NCBI GenBank assembly: GCA_016703065.1
Contig: JADJCU010000002.1
Coordinates: 124,001-188,000 of the forward strand
Direction: 5' to 3'
DNA length: 64,000 nt
Source: a bacterium
GTDB lineage: Bacteria > Electryoneota > RPQS01
The notes below the pieces were generated by a model. The model searched no databases, was not told where the DNA came from, and saw nothing but the letters and a program-made list of their open reading frames with translations. Positions within the stretch are counted from its first letter, which is position 1, and each line of letters begins with the position of its first letter. Positions 36,508 to 43,750 of the stretch are shown here, piece after piece. The translations under genes were made by a program, and so were the position numbers.

Positions 36508-38985
36508 TTACTTGTGATTCGATTCGGTTTCGGGAGTAGTCTTCGACCCTTCGTCTGCAGCTTCGCCGCCCGGGGAAGTGAGTTTCTCGTACCAGCGGCG
36601 ATGCCGGTGTTTGACGAGGTCGAGGGAGATCTTACCGGTGAGCCACGTCCAGCTCATCGGATACTCTTCGGGATGGAAGATCACGAAGAAGAAGTGCCAG
36701 ACGACGATGGCGAGCGTCGCCAGCCAAGCCTCGTAGAGGTGAATGGTCTGGCTAACTGGCACGGCCCACGCGGGCAACAGCGGGGAGAGTTCTGCGGGAA
36801 ACCATAGGACGAATCCGGTCGCGATCATCAGGATCGTTCCCCAGATGAGGGCCCAGTATTCGGCCTTCTGTGAATAATCGTAGCGGTCAAATCTCGGGGC
36901 TTCTTTCGACCTATTCAAATGGTAGGCCATGTTGCCGGTCATCTCAGAGATATCGGACTTACCGGGCAGCAGCGCGGACCATTCTTCACGTCCTCGTCGG
37001 GTCATGAAGAGATAAACAACATGATAGACCGAACATCCGATCAGCCCAATGGCCATGACGCGGTGGGTGACGCTGCGAATGCCTTCATCAACACCGACCA
37101 TGGCCAGGAGCTTCACCCACCATGCTTCAGGGTATTTCAAGGCGAAGCCTGTGACCGCGAGTAGAATAAAGGTCACGGAGAGCGCCATGTGCTGAATGAT
37201 CTGGTGCTTGTCAAACCGCGTGACCTTCTTGCCGGCCGTCTGATGTTCTTTGGCTTTGGCGAGATGGTAGTTCAGGATGACGAGATTATGCAGGACCATT
37301 CCGCCGATAACGACGATGATCATGATCCAGTAGATGCGCGCAATCCACCACTGGGCGCCGCCTTCGGTCGGCTGGAGTGCCTGATGGGTGTACGACTGGG
37401 CGAAATTCGCGTCCGCCTTGGGATGGCATTTCGCGCACGTTTCCACAAGATTGCTCTTGTAGATGGACGATAACGAGTCGTTTGCCGTGCGCACGTCATG
37501 AGCGCCGTGGCAGTCGTTGCAAGTCGGCGTCTTGTCGTCCTTCGCGACGGTCGCGAGTCCATGATAGCTATCCGTGTAAGTCGAGACCACATCCGGTGCG
37601 AGACCATACTTGCGGATGATATCGGGGTCTTCGTGACACTTACCGCATGTTTCCGCCGCGATCTTCGCATGACTGACTTTGCTCTTGGGGTCTTTCGGCG
37701 AGATCAGCAGGTGTTCGCCGTGGCACCCGGTGCAGGTCGGGCTGTCATAGATTCCGCTGCTCAGCGCGCGATAGTGAATCGAGACCTCATAGAGGTCTTT
37801 TTCATCTGTATGACACTGGCCGCACGTCTTGTGAATATTCTGAATATTGATCGTCGAATTGGGATTGCTGCTTCCGAGCACGGCGTGACCGCCGTGGCAG
37901 TCGATGCAAACGGGAACGTCCTGGTTCCCCTGCTGCAGCAGTTTGCCGTGTGTGCTTTCGAGATAGTTCTCGAACGAGCGCGGCAGTCTCACATCCGGAT
38001 CCAGGGCAATCCCGATTTGACTGTGGCATGTGGCGCACGTGGAAACCTGATTGCCGCGGTGCATCGGCGACTCGGGGTCCGATACTTTGCGGATGTTGTG
38101 CGCTCCGTGACAGCTCTCGCATCTTGGGGCGCGGGGTGAACCGCTGGCAAGCGCGTAAGCATGCAGGCTCATATTGTAGCGGCGCACGGATTCCGCATGG
38201 CACGCACCGCAGGTCGCTTCAGCGGGAGATTCATTCGTCACGCGCAAAGACGTATCGGAGGGAGCTCGACTGCGGTGTTCGCCGTGGCAGTCGAAGCAAT
38301 GCGAGAGATTGCGGCCTTCGTTGAATTGCCCGTGGACGGACTTCTTGAACTCAGCCTGAATATCCTGATGGCAATTCAGGCAGGCCTGTTCGAGCATCTG
38401 AGGTTGCTTGTCTTCGGCATGCACAGAGTGTGAGCTATGACAATCGGTGCAGCTCGGCAGGCCCTCCTTGCCGGAGTTGGCCAGACGACCGTGAATACCG
38501 ACGTCATAGCTTGCATACGACGCGGTGCGTCCGTGCCGCGGTACGTGAAGCCTGTTGTGGCACTGTTCGCACGTCTGATCGATTCGTTCTTTGGAGACTT
38601 TGGCGTTACCGTTCTTGGTGCCGAGTACGTTGTGCGTGCCATGGCAAGCCGCGCACTTCAGCACGCCCTCGTGACCACCTGAAGCGACTTGTGCGGCGGC
38701 GTCTTTGTGACATGCGGCACAGTCCACCGCCTTGAGCTTCTCGTCATGGGGGAAATCGTCAAAGCCCTTGAGGTCGGCGTGACAGGCGACGCATGCGAGC
38801 GCGGCATGTTTTGAGCGTGACAGCGAATCGGACGTCACGCACAATGAGACGACTGAACCATCCGGATTTGTCCTTGTCAGGGAAGCATCGGAGTGGCAGT
38901 CGACACAGGCCGCATCATCACCCGCATAGGCGGGGGCGAGCAGGCACACGAGCAGGAGCAGGGGATAGATGAGGAGACGGTTCAT
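36508..38985 (-). CDS. 17-heme cytochrome c fused to a cytochrome b membrane domain (copy 2)
   Basis: 825 aa, a paralogue of the next gene downstream. The signal peptide is MNRLLIYPLLLLVCLLAPAYAG. 17 CXXCH motifs follow in the same order (opening CVDCHSDASLT; compare CMDCHNDPTLT in the other copy), then about five helices with conserved His (QHMALSVTFILLAVTG, THRVMAIGLIGCSVYHVV, WHFFFVIFHPEEYP). The tail is acidic. Likely a menaquinol-periplasm electron-transfer subunit of the Hmc-like complex. The adjacent paralogy points to a tandem duplication followed by divergence. It starts 3 bases after the stop of the 13-heme gene. Confidence 0.9.
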   Translation of the reverse strand: MNRLLIYPLLLLVCLLAPAYAGDDAACVDCHSDASLTRTNPDGSVVSLCVTSDSLSRSKHAALACVACHADLKGFDDFPHDEKLKAVDCAACHKDAAAQVASGGHEGVLKCAACHGTHNVLGTKNGNAKVSKERIDQTCEQCHNRLHVPRHGRTASYASYDVGIHGRLANSGKEGLPSCTDCHSSHSVHAEDKQPQMLEQACLNCHQDIQAEFKKSVHGQFNEGRNLSHCFDCHGEHRSRAPSDTSLRVTNESPAEATCGACHAESVRRYNMSLHAYALASGSPRAPRCESCHGAHNIRKVSDPESPMHRGNQVSTCATCHSQIGIALDPDVRLPRSFENYLESTHGKLLQQGNQDVPVCIDCHGGHAVLGSSNPNSTINIQNIHKTCGQCHTDEKDLYEVSIHYRALSSGIYDSPTCTGCHGEHLLISPKDPKSKVSHAKIAAETCGKCHEDPDIIRKYGLAPDVVSTYTDSYHGLATVAKDDKTPTCNDCHGAHDVRTANDSLSSIYKSNLVETCAKCHPKADANFAQSYTHQALQPTEGGAQWWIARIYWIMIIVVIGGMVLHNLVILNYHLAKAKEHQTAGKKVTRFDKHQIIQHMALSVTFILLAVTGFALKYPEAWWVKLLAMVGVDEGIRSVTHRVMAIGLIGCSVYHVVYLFMTRRGREEWSALLPGKSDISEMTGNMAYHLNRSKEAPRFDRYDYSQKAEYWALIWGTILMIATGFVLWFPAELSPLLPAWAVPVSQTIHLYEAWLATLAIVVWHFFFVIFHPEEYPMSWTWLTGKISLDLVKHRHRRWYEKLTSPGGEAADEGSKTTPETESNHK

Positions 38986-38988
38986 GAG

Positions 38989-40092
38989 TTATTTCATCTT
39001 AGTTCCCGGCAGCGCTGCAGGATACGAGATATCCGCATCGTGGCAGCCGGAACACGTAGGAGTAAGCGCAAAATTACGATTCGGATGACACTCTTCACAG
39101 GAGATTTCGACGTGTTCTTCGTTCAGCGAGAGGCCGGCAAGTTTGTGATTGAACGACTTCATGTCCCACGACTTGTGGCACGAGTTACAGTCGGGTGAAG
39201 GCTTCGTGAAATGATGCGAGTTTCCGTGGCACCGTTTGCACGACAACCGTTCGTGGTAACCTTTGAGCGGCCAGCCGGTACGATCATGCGAGAAGGCCTT
39301 TGCCTCAGTTTTGAGGTGACACTGATCACAGCTCATTTCGGCATGGCAGGAGTTGCAGATGCCATGCAGGGCCTCTTCGCTGTGGCGGATCTCTGTGGTA
39401 GTCTGATCCGACTTAGCATGGCAGGACGCGCAACCTTCGGCGTGGTGACAAGAGGCGCAGTCAATGCCGTATTTGTCGGTATGATTGCGATGGAACAGGG
39501 TTACGACGGTGCCTCCGCCGTAGGTTGAGTTCCAGACTTTCTTTTCAGGCTGGACGAGACCTTTGAAACGACTTCCCGACTTGGGCATTCCGGCATGCGC
39601 AGGCGGAGTTTCGCCCTTCTTGACATGGCAGATCTCGCAGGCGGTGTCGTGGCTCCAGTCCTGATGGCATCCAAGACACTGGCGGTGATAAGCGCCTTTT
39701 AAGCTCGGTTGTTCGAGGTTATCATCGGCGGCATCAGGCGGGTGGCAGTTTTTGCAGGCGGTGATGCCACCGATTTCCTGAAAGTGGTGGCAATCTTGAC
39801 AGCCGCGATCCATGGCCGTCATTTCGGCATGGAGGCGATGTGAAAAGTCAACGGGCTCGTATTCGGCTTCGATTTCGTTTATTAGAATCCGATCGGGTCC
39901 CAATTTCAGTTCCTGCGGCGTAACACGCGGTCGGGGACAGCCGCGCAGGCAGGGATCTTCAAGGGTTGGGGTGCTGCAGACGTGACATTCAGTACAGCCG
40001 TTCGTAACTTTCGAAGGTTGTGCTTTGGCCAGAGAGTTATCGCTATACAGTAGCAGCGCGAGGAGTGCAGCGATGAGTGAGAATAATTGCAT
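38989..40092 (-). CDS. 13-heme cytochrome c, HmcA-like subunit
   Basis: 367 aa. The signal peptide ends near LAKAQ. The N-terminus has an unusual Cys cluster: heme site CTECHVC, then PTLEDPCLRGCPRPR, whose extra Cys residues could hold a disulfide. I count 13 CXXCH motifs. The second half has the FSHDRTGWPLKGYH and FNHKLAGLSLNEEH patterns also seen in module A cytochromes. It lies between a 41-residue membrane protein and the 17-heme fusions, so it is the likely periplasmic heme subunit of the complex. A GGAG lies 12 bases before the ATG. Confidence 0.88.
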   Translation of the reverse strand: MQLFSLIAALLALLLYSDNSLAKAQPSKVTNGCTECHVCSTPTLEDPCLRGCPRPRVTPQELKLGPDRILINEIEAEYEPVDFSHRLHAEMTAMDRGCQDCHHFQEIGGITACKNCHPPDAADDNLEQPSLKGAYHRQCLGCHQDWSHDTACEICHVKKGETPPAHAGMPKSGSRFKGLVQPEKKVWNSTYGGGTVVTLFHRNHTDKYGIDCASCHHAEGCASCHAKSDQTTTEIRHSEEALHGICNSCHAEMSCDQCHLKTEAKAFSHDRTGWPLKGYHERLSCKRCHGNSHHFTKPSPDCNSCHKSWDMKSFNHKLAGLSLNEEHVEISCEECHPNRNFALTPTCSGCHDADISYPAALPGTKMK

Positions 40093-40119
40093 GGCCGGAT
40101 TGCTCCGACTCTCTATGGT

Positions 40120-40245
40120 TTAGTATTTACGGGTCGAACGCTTGTTTAAGGCCTTCCAAAAGGGAACGAAGGAGAGGAGCCCAAGAATGGCCACGATATA
40201 CTCTCCAGCCTGAGTAACAAGGGTGAACTCATGTAGTGTATGCAT
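40120..40245 (-). CDS. 41-residue HmcD-like membrane microprotein
   Basis: A short open frame with its own ribosome site (GAGAGGAC) encodes 41 residues: MHTLHEFTLVTQAGEYIV, then a single hydrophobic helix (AILGLLSFVPFW) and a basic tail (KALNKRSTRKY). It fits exactly between the NrfD-type gene (15 bases) and the 13-heme gene (27 bases). Hmc operons of Desulfovibrio have a comparably tiny membrane subunit, HmcD, directly after the NrfD-type HmcC. Position and composition, not alignment, support the assignment. The size makes it easy for automatic annotation to miss. Confidence 0.7.
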   Translation of the reverse strand: MHTLHEFTLVTQAGEYIVAILGLLSFVPFWKALNKRSTRKY

Positions 40246-40260
40246 AGTGGTCGTCCTCTC

Positions 40261-41502
40261 TTAGTGGTTTTCGCCGGCGTAATCCGGATGCTGCAAGAGG
40301 ATCGGCATGCGATTGACGATGAACTCGTAAATCAGCACGCCCAGGGTGAAGATGCTGACGGTGACTGCGATCTCTTTCCAATGCGGGACATAGCGTTCGG
40401 CGGCGTTCCAGTTCAGGGCGATCGTGGAGACGTTCAGGCGATTCAAGACAAGTCCGATGACCGTCCAGACTCCTGCGATGCGTGCCCACGAAGGTTTGAG
40501 ATTACGGACCGAGAACATGAACAGGAATGCGGGCGCCAGAATGAATCCGAAGACTTCGACGAGCCACCACTGGCCATAACCTGTGGTCAGGAGAGCCCAT
40601 TGATGTTCATGGGCGACGCCGATGACCTTTAGCCAGAAGTAGAGATAGAGCACGAGTGCGCCGCCCTTTGCCAGTCCGAGGATCAAGCGGTCCAAGTCGC
40701 GGTGACTAAGATGTCCGGTTTGCTTCTCGAAAAACTTGTGGGCCAGTGTTGACTCGATGATGATCATCCCGATACCGCCAGAGACGGCGGAGATGAGGAA
40801 GAAGACTGGCAGGTACATGCTGTACCAGAGCGGATGCAGTTTGCCGGGCGCGATCAAGAGGAGCGCGCCGAGCGAAGACTGATGGAGGGTTGACAGGACG
40901 ACGGCCATGACCGTTGCGCCAAGCGTAAGGCGGACCGCCCACGTGCGGAGTCGTTTTGCGCCGATCCATTCAAAGAGCGGGGGCAGAAATTCGATGAACT
41001 GGCAGCCGAGGTAGAGGGCGACGCACCAGCCGACTTCGAACATCACGGAGCTTGTGCCCCACGAAACAAACATGGGGTAGGGGAGACGCCAGGGGCGACC
41101 GAGGTCGAAGGCCAGACCAACGACGACGAGTATGTAGCCCAGGAAGCCGGTGAGAATTGCCGGCCGAACCAAGGAATTATACTCGCGCAAGCCGAAGATG
41201 TGCGAGATTGTGCCGATCGTGAACCCACCGGCGGCGAGTGCAACACCGCAGAGAACATCGATACCGATCCAAATACCCCAGGGGTTGGCATCCGTGAGAT
41301 TGGACACGGCGGCGAGGCCTCCGGTGAAGCGCTGAAACGCGACGGGAATACCCACGGCGAGAATTGCCCATGCGATGAAGTGACCGGGAGTAAGGAGACT
41401 TTTGAAGTAGTCGCGCGGAGTCATGCCGAGGAAGATTTTGTCCCGCATGAAGTTCGGCGCGATGAGTGGAGTTCGGTGGACAGGGGCAGTGACCGTAGCC
41501 AT
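40261..41502 (-). CDS. NrfD/HmcC-type polytopic quinone-reactive subunit
   Basis: 413 aa with about nine or ten transmembrane helices (for example PGHFIAWAILAVGIPVAF, GIWIGIDVLCGVALAAGGF, YMYLPVFFLISAVSGGIGM). It belongs to the NrfD/HybB/DsrP/HmcC family. These subunits exchange electrons or protons between quinol and a partner iron-sulfur protein and carry no heme. The ATG overlaps the stop of the FeS gene by one base (TAATG), so the pair is translationally coupled. The cytoplasmic N-terminal extension (MATVTAPVHRTPL) is normal for the family. Confidence 0.9.
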   Translation of the reverse strand: MATVTAPVHRTPLIAPNFMRDKIFLGMTPRDYFKSLLTPGHFIAWAILAVGIPVAFQRFTGGLAAVSNLTDANPWGIWIGIDVLCGVALAAGGFTIGTISHIFGLREYNSLVRPAILTGFLGYILVVVGLAFDLGRPWRLPYPMFVSWGTSSVMFEVGWCVALYLGCQFIEFLPPLFEWIGAKRLRTWAVRLTLGATVMAVVLSTLHQSSLGALLLIAPGKLHPLWYSMYLPVFFLISAVSGGIGMIIIESTLAHKFFEKQTGHLSHRDLDRLILGLAKGGALVLYLYFWLKVIGVAHEHQWALLTTGYGQWWLVEVFGFILAPAFLFMFSVRNLKPSWARIAGVWTVIGLVLNRLNVSTIALNWNAAERYVPHWKEIAVTVSIFTLGVLIYEFIVNRMPILLQHPDYAGENH

Positions 41503-42449
41503 TAGTGCTCCTCCCCCGGCTCTTTGTTATTGCCGTGCGGCTTGCCATTCTGTTTGGCGGCCAGCTCGTCTTTGCGCTTTGTGAATAGATAGATGCTCAA
41601 GAAGAAGGCGGGCCAGATGGCCATGACCAGCGGTGCGGCAGAGAGGTAGTTGCGAGTTAGCGAAGGATACGGTGTTTTGCCGAGATCCGTTCGGAATCCG
41701 AGCGTGTCGAAGGGCTGCGCCGCGAGATACATCCAGCTTGTCCCGCCGACTTCGTGCTCGCCGTATATGTGGTCGACATATTTCTCGTGGTGACGAGCGA
41801 TTTTTTGGCGCGCGACTTTGATCAAGTCTTCGCGTTTGCCGAAGGTCATCACTTCCCGGGGGCAGGCCTCGGTACAGGCAGGTGGTTTGCCTTCTTTCAG
41901 GCGGGTCTCCAAACAGAAAGTGCACTTCCGGACTCGGGGGTGGAGTGCACTCGCGTATTCATAGGTAGGGATATCGAATGGGCAGGCTATCATGCAGTAG
42001 CGGCAGCCGATGCAGACGCTGGCGTCGTAGGCGACGGCGCCTTGATCGGTTTTTGTGAATGCACCGACGAGACAGGCGGACGCGCAGGCGGGTTCGTCGC
42101 AGTGCATACACTGTTTCTTGACGTAAACCGGCGAGTCAGGATTCGAACCGGGGAAACGATTGACAACGGTAAATTGTCCGGGATGTGTGCGGCGGGGTTG
42201 GTCGAACACTGTTGCATCTTCCGGCGCCTTGTCGAGGGCGGGGAGATTATGTTCTTTGGCACAAGCGAGTTCGCAGCGCCGGCAGTTTTGGCCGATGCAC
42301 TGAGTGGTATCAACGAGAATTCCAAAGCGGTCAGGATTGCCTTCGAATTCCTCCACTGCGGCAGACGCGTCATTAGGCAGCGCACCTGCTCCGACTCGCA
42401 CGGCGGCCAAACCGGCGAGCTTGAGGAAGTCTTTTCGACTGATATTCAT
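41502..42449 (-). CDS. HmcB/DsrO-like periplasmic iron-sulfur protein with C-terminal anchor
   Basis: 315 aa with four cysteine clusters (CIGQNCRRCELAC, CMHCDEPACASAC, CIGCRYCMIACP, and CTFC...CTEACP), as in four-cluster electron-transfer subunits. The N-terminus SRKDFLKLAG resembles a Tat signal with RK in place of RR. A single helix near the C-terminus (PLVMAIWPAFFLSIYLF) anchors it, as in HmcB and HybA. It is the electrical partner of the NrfD-type subunit encoded next. Known HmcB orientation is periplasmic; the weak Tat motif leaves export to be confirmed. Confidence 0.9.
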   Translation of the reverse strand: MNISRKDFLKLAGLAAVRVGAGALPNDASAAVEEFEGNPDRFGILVDTTQCIGQNCRRCELACAKEHNLPALDKAPEDATVFDQPRRTHPGQFTVVNRFPGSNPDSPVYVKKQCMHCDEPACASACLVGAFTKTDQGAVAYDASVCIGCRYCMIACPFDIPTYEYASALHPRVRKCTFCLETRLKEGKPPACTEACPREVMTFGKREDLIKVARQKIARHHEKYVDHIYGEHEVGGTSWMYLAAQPFDTLGFRTDLGKTPYPSLTRNYLSAAPLVMAIWPAFFLSIYLFTKRKDELAAKQNGKPHGNNKEPGEEH

Positions 42450-42545
42450 TTTCTGCTCCCCCCTTTATCGGCTCTATGCGACTTTTTTCACAAAGATAGT
42501 TGCGAGAAGTTGCGGCAAGTTGCGTTTCAGGGAATTGCAATAACA

Positions 42546-42596
42546 ACTACAGCCGGTACACGATACGGAATTCCGCAACGATGCACCGGCTGTAGT
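42546..42596 (-). terminator. Stem-loop between the c554-like and HmcB-like genes
   Basis: A 12-bp perfect stem (ACTACAGCCGGT / ACCGGCTGTAGT) has a long loop. On the minus strand it lies after the c554-like stop and is followed by AGTTGTTATTG. It may partly terminate, giving the tetraheme protein higher expression than the complex. Confidence 0.55.
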
Positions 42597-42613
42597 CATA
42601 GGTGTGAAGAGAG

Positions 42614-43177
42614 TTATTCTGTCTTACCGGCGGTGCTATCGGCAACTTCCGGTACGTGGTGTACGATCTTGTCGTAGGCTTCCTTGAAGTTGAAGCCCTT
42701 GAAGGTCGGCGACTTTTCGTTATGGCACTTGGTGCAGGTGGCTTCTGTCGGGATGATCATCCCGGCCGCCAGCGACGCTTCGCGGCTTTCCATGACCTTC
42801 TTCGACTTGTAGTTCGAGCCCGGTCCGTGGCAGGCTTCGCAACCGACGCTGCCGAGGGCTTCGGCATTGTGCATCGTGGTGTCTGCACCAAAGCCGCTGG
42901 GGGTACCGTAGCCGGTGGTATGGCAGGCTAAACACTCGGCGTTATTCTGCTCGCCCTTGGCAACTAACGATTCCATGGACTTGGCGTGCTTGGTCTCAAG
43001 CCAGCCTTCCCAGATATTGCCGTTCTTTTCGCCCTTGTGACACATCTTGCACTTACCGGAGCCGATGTAGGCCGGATCACCGGTCGGGGCTGCATCTTCA
43101 GCGTAGACGGACAATGCCGAGAGGGCAAAGCCAAACACAATCAATGCACCGAGGATCTTTGAACTAGTTCTGCTCAT
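42614..43177 (-). CDS. Tetraheme c554-like cytochrome
   Basis: About 187 aa. The ATG of MSRTSS is chosen over one 12 bases upstream because GGAAAG sits 4 bases before it. A signal peptide (ALSVYA) precedes four CXXCH sites (CKMCHKG, CLACHTTGYG, CEACHGPGS, CTKCHNE). The pattern IGSGKCKMCH, CLACHTTGYG, CEACHGPG is that of cytochrome c-554 and related tetraheme proteins, which shuttle electrons in the periplasm. It is the promoter-proximal gene of the complex and probably its soluble partner. Confidence 0.88.
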   Translation of the reverse strand: MSRTSSKILGALIVFGFALSALSVYAEDAAPTGDPAYIGSGKCKMCHKGEKNGNIWEGWLETKHAKSMESLVAKGEQNNAECLACHTTGYGTPSGFGADTTMHNAEALGSVGCEACHGPGSNYKSKKVMESREASLAAGMIIPTEATCTKCHNEKSPTFKGFNFKEAYDKIVHHVPEVADSTAGKTE

Positions 43178-43280
43178 TGCTCTTTCCATTTAGCTGGGTG
43201 TGGGAGTGCCGTGAAACTGTTCAATAGCACGGCACTGACTGTTATTTTGCGATCAGTTCTGCGTCGCACATAATTCCCCG

Positions 43281-43296
43281 CGTGACGAAAGTCACA
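43281..43296 (-). promoter_or_regulatory. CRP/FNR-family (HcpR-like) operator candidate
   Basis: CGTGACGAAAGTCACA is a near-perfect inverted repeat (GTGAC-N4-GTCAC). It matches the TGTGA-N6-TCACA form recognised by CRP and HcpR-type regulators. It lies about 105 bases upstream of the c554-like start, where it could control the Hmc-like operon. A 9-bp hairpin (AGTGCCGTG / CACGGCACT) lies between it and the gene. The rest of 43300-43690 shows no gene. Confidence 0.45.
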
Positions 43297-43694
43297 GATG
43301 TCGTGGTGGCGGGGTGAGATTATACCCACTTTTCGGCCTTCACGACTCGGACAATATAGCAGTTACACCCACAAATAGCAACCGAGGTTTCCGGGTTATC
43401 CCTTTGCAAAATATGATATTCGGGGTCTAATTAAAGGGTCAATTGGGCCTAATTCAGCGGACAAATTTATCCAATTTCGACCGATTGTCGGCCAGAAACG
43501 GTGAATATTGAAGCAGATAGGGTCGGAGTCTGGGGACGAGTGAGCAAGGGGTAGCGGCGGCTCAGCGATATGTGAGATTAGCACTGATTAGCGTGACAGG
43601 ATCACAACTCTCGGTGATAAGGAGGAAAGGCGAATTTTGGGGAGCAGGTCCAGCGCCAGACCGGACGCGCAGGACATCCTCTTCAAGCAAAGAG

Positions 43695-43725
43695 AACGGG
43701 CCGCAGGAACATCCTGCGGCCCGTT
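43695..43725 (-). terminator. Terminator of the VWA-protein gene
   Basis: A perfect 14-bp stem (AACGGGCCGCAGGA / TCCTGCGGCCCGTT) with a 3-base loop lies about 25 bases after the stop. On the minus strand it is followed by CTCTTTGCTT. Confidence 0.8.
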
Positions 43726-43750
43726 CAGGCAATACAACAGACGGACAGGA

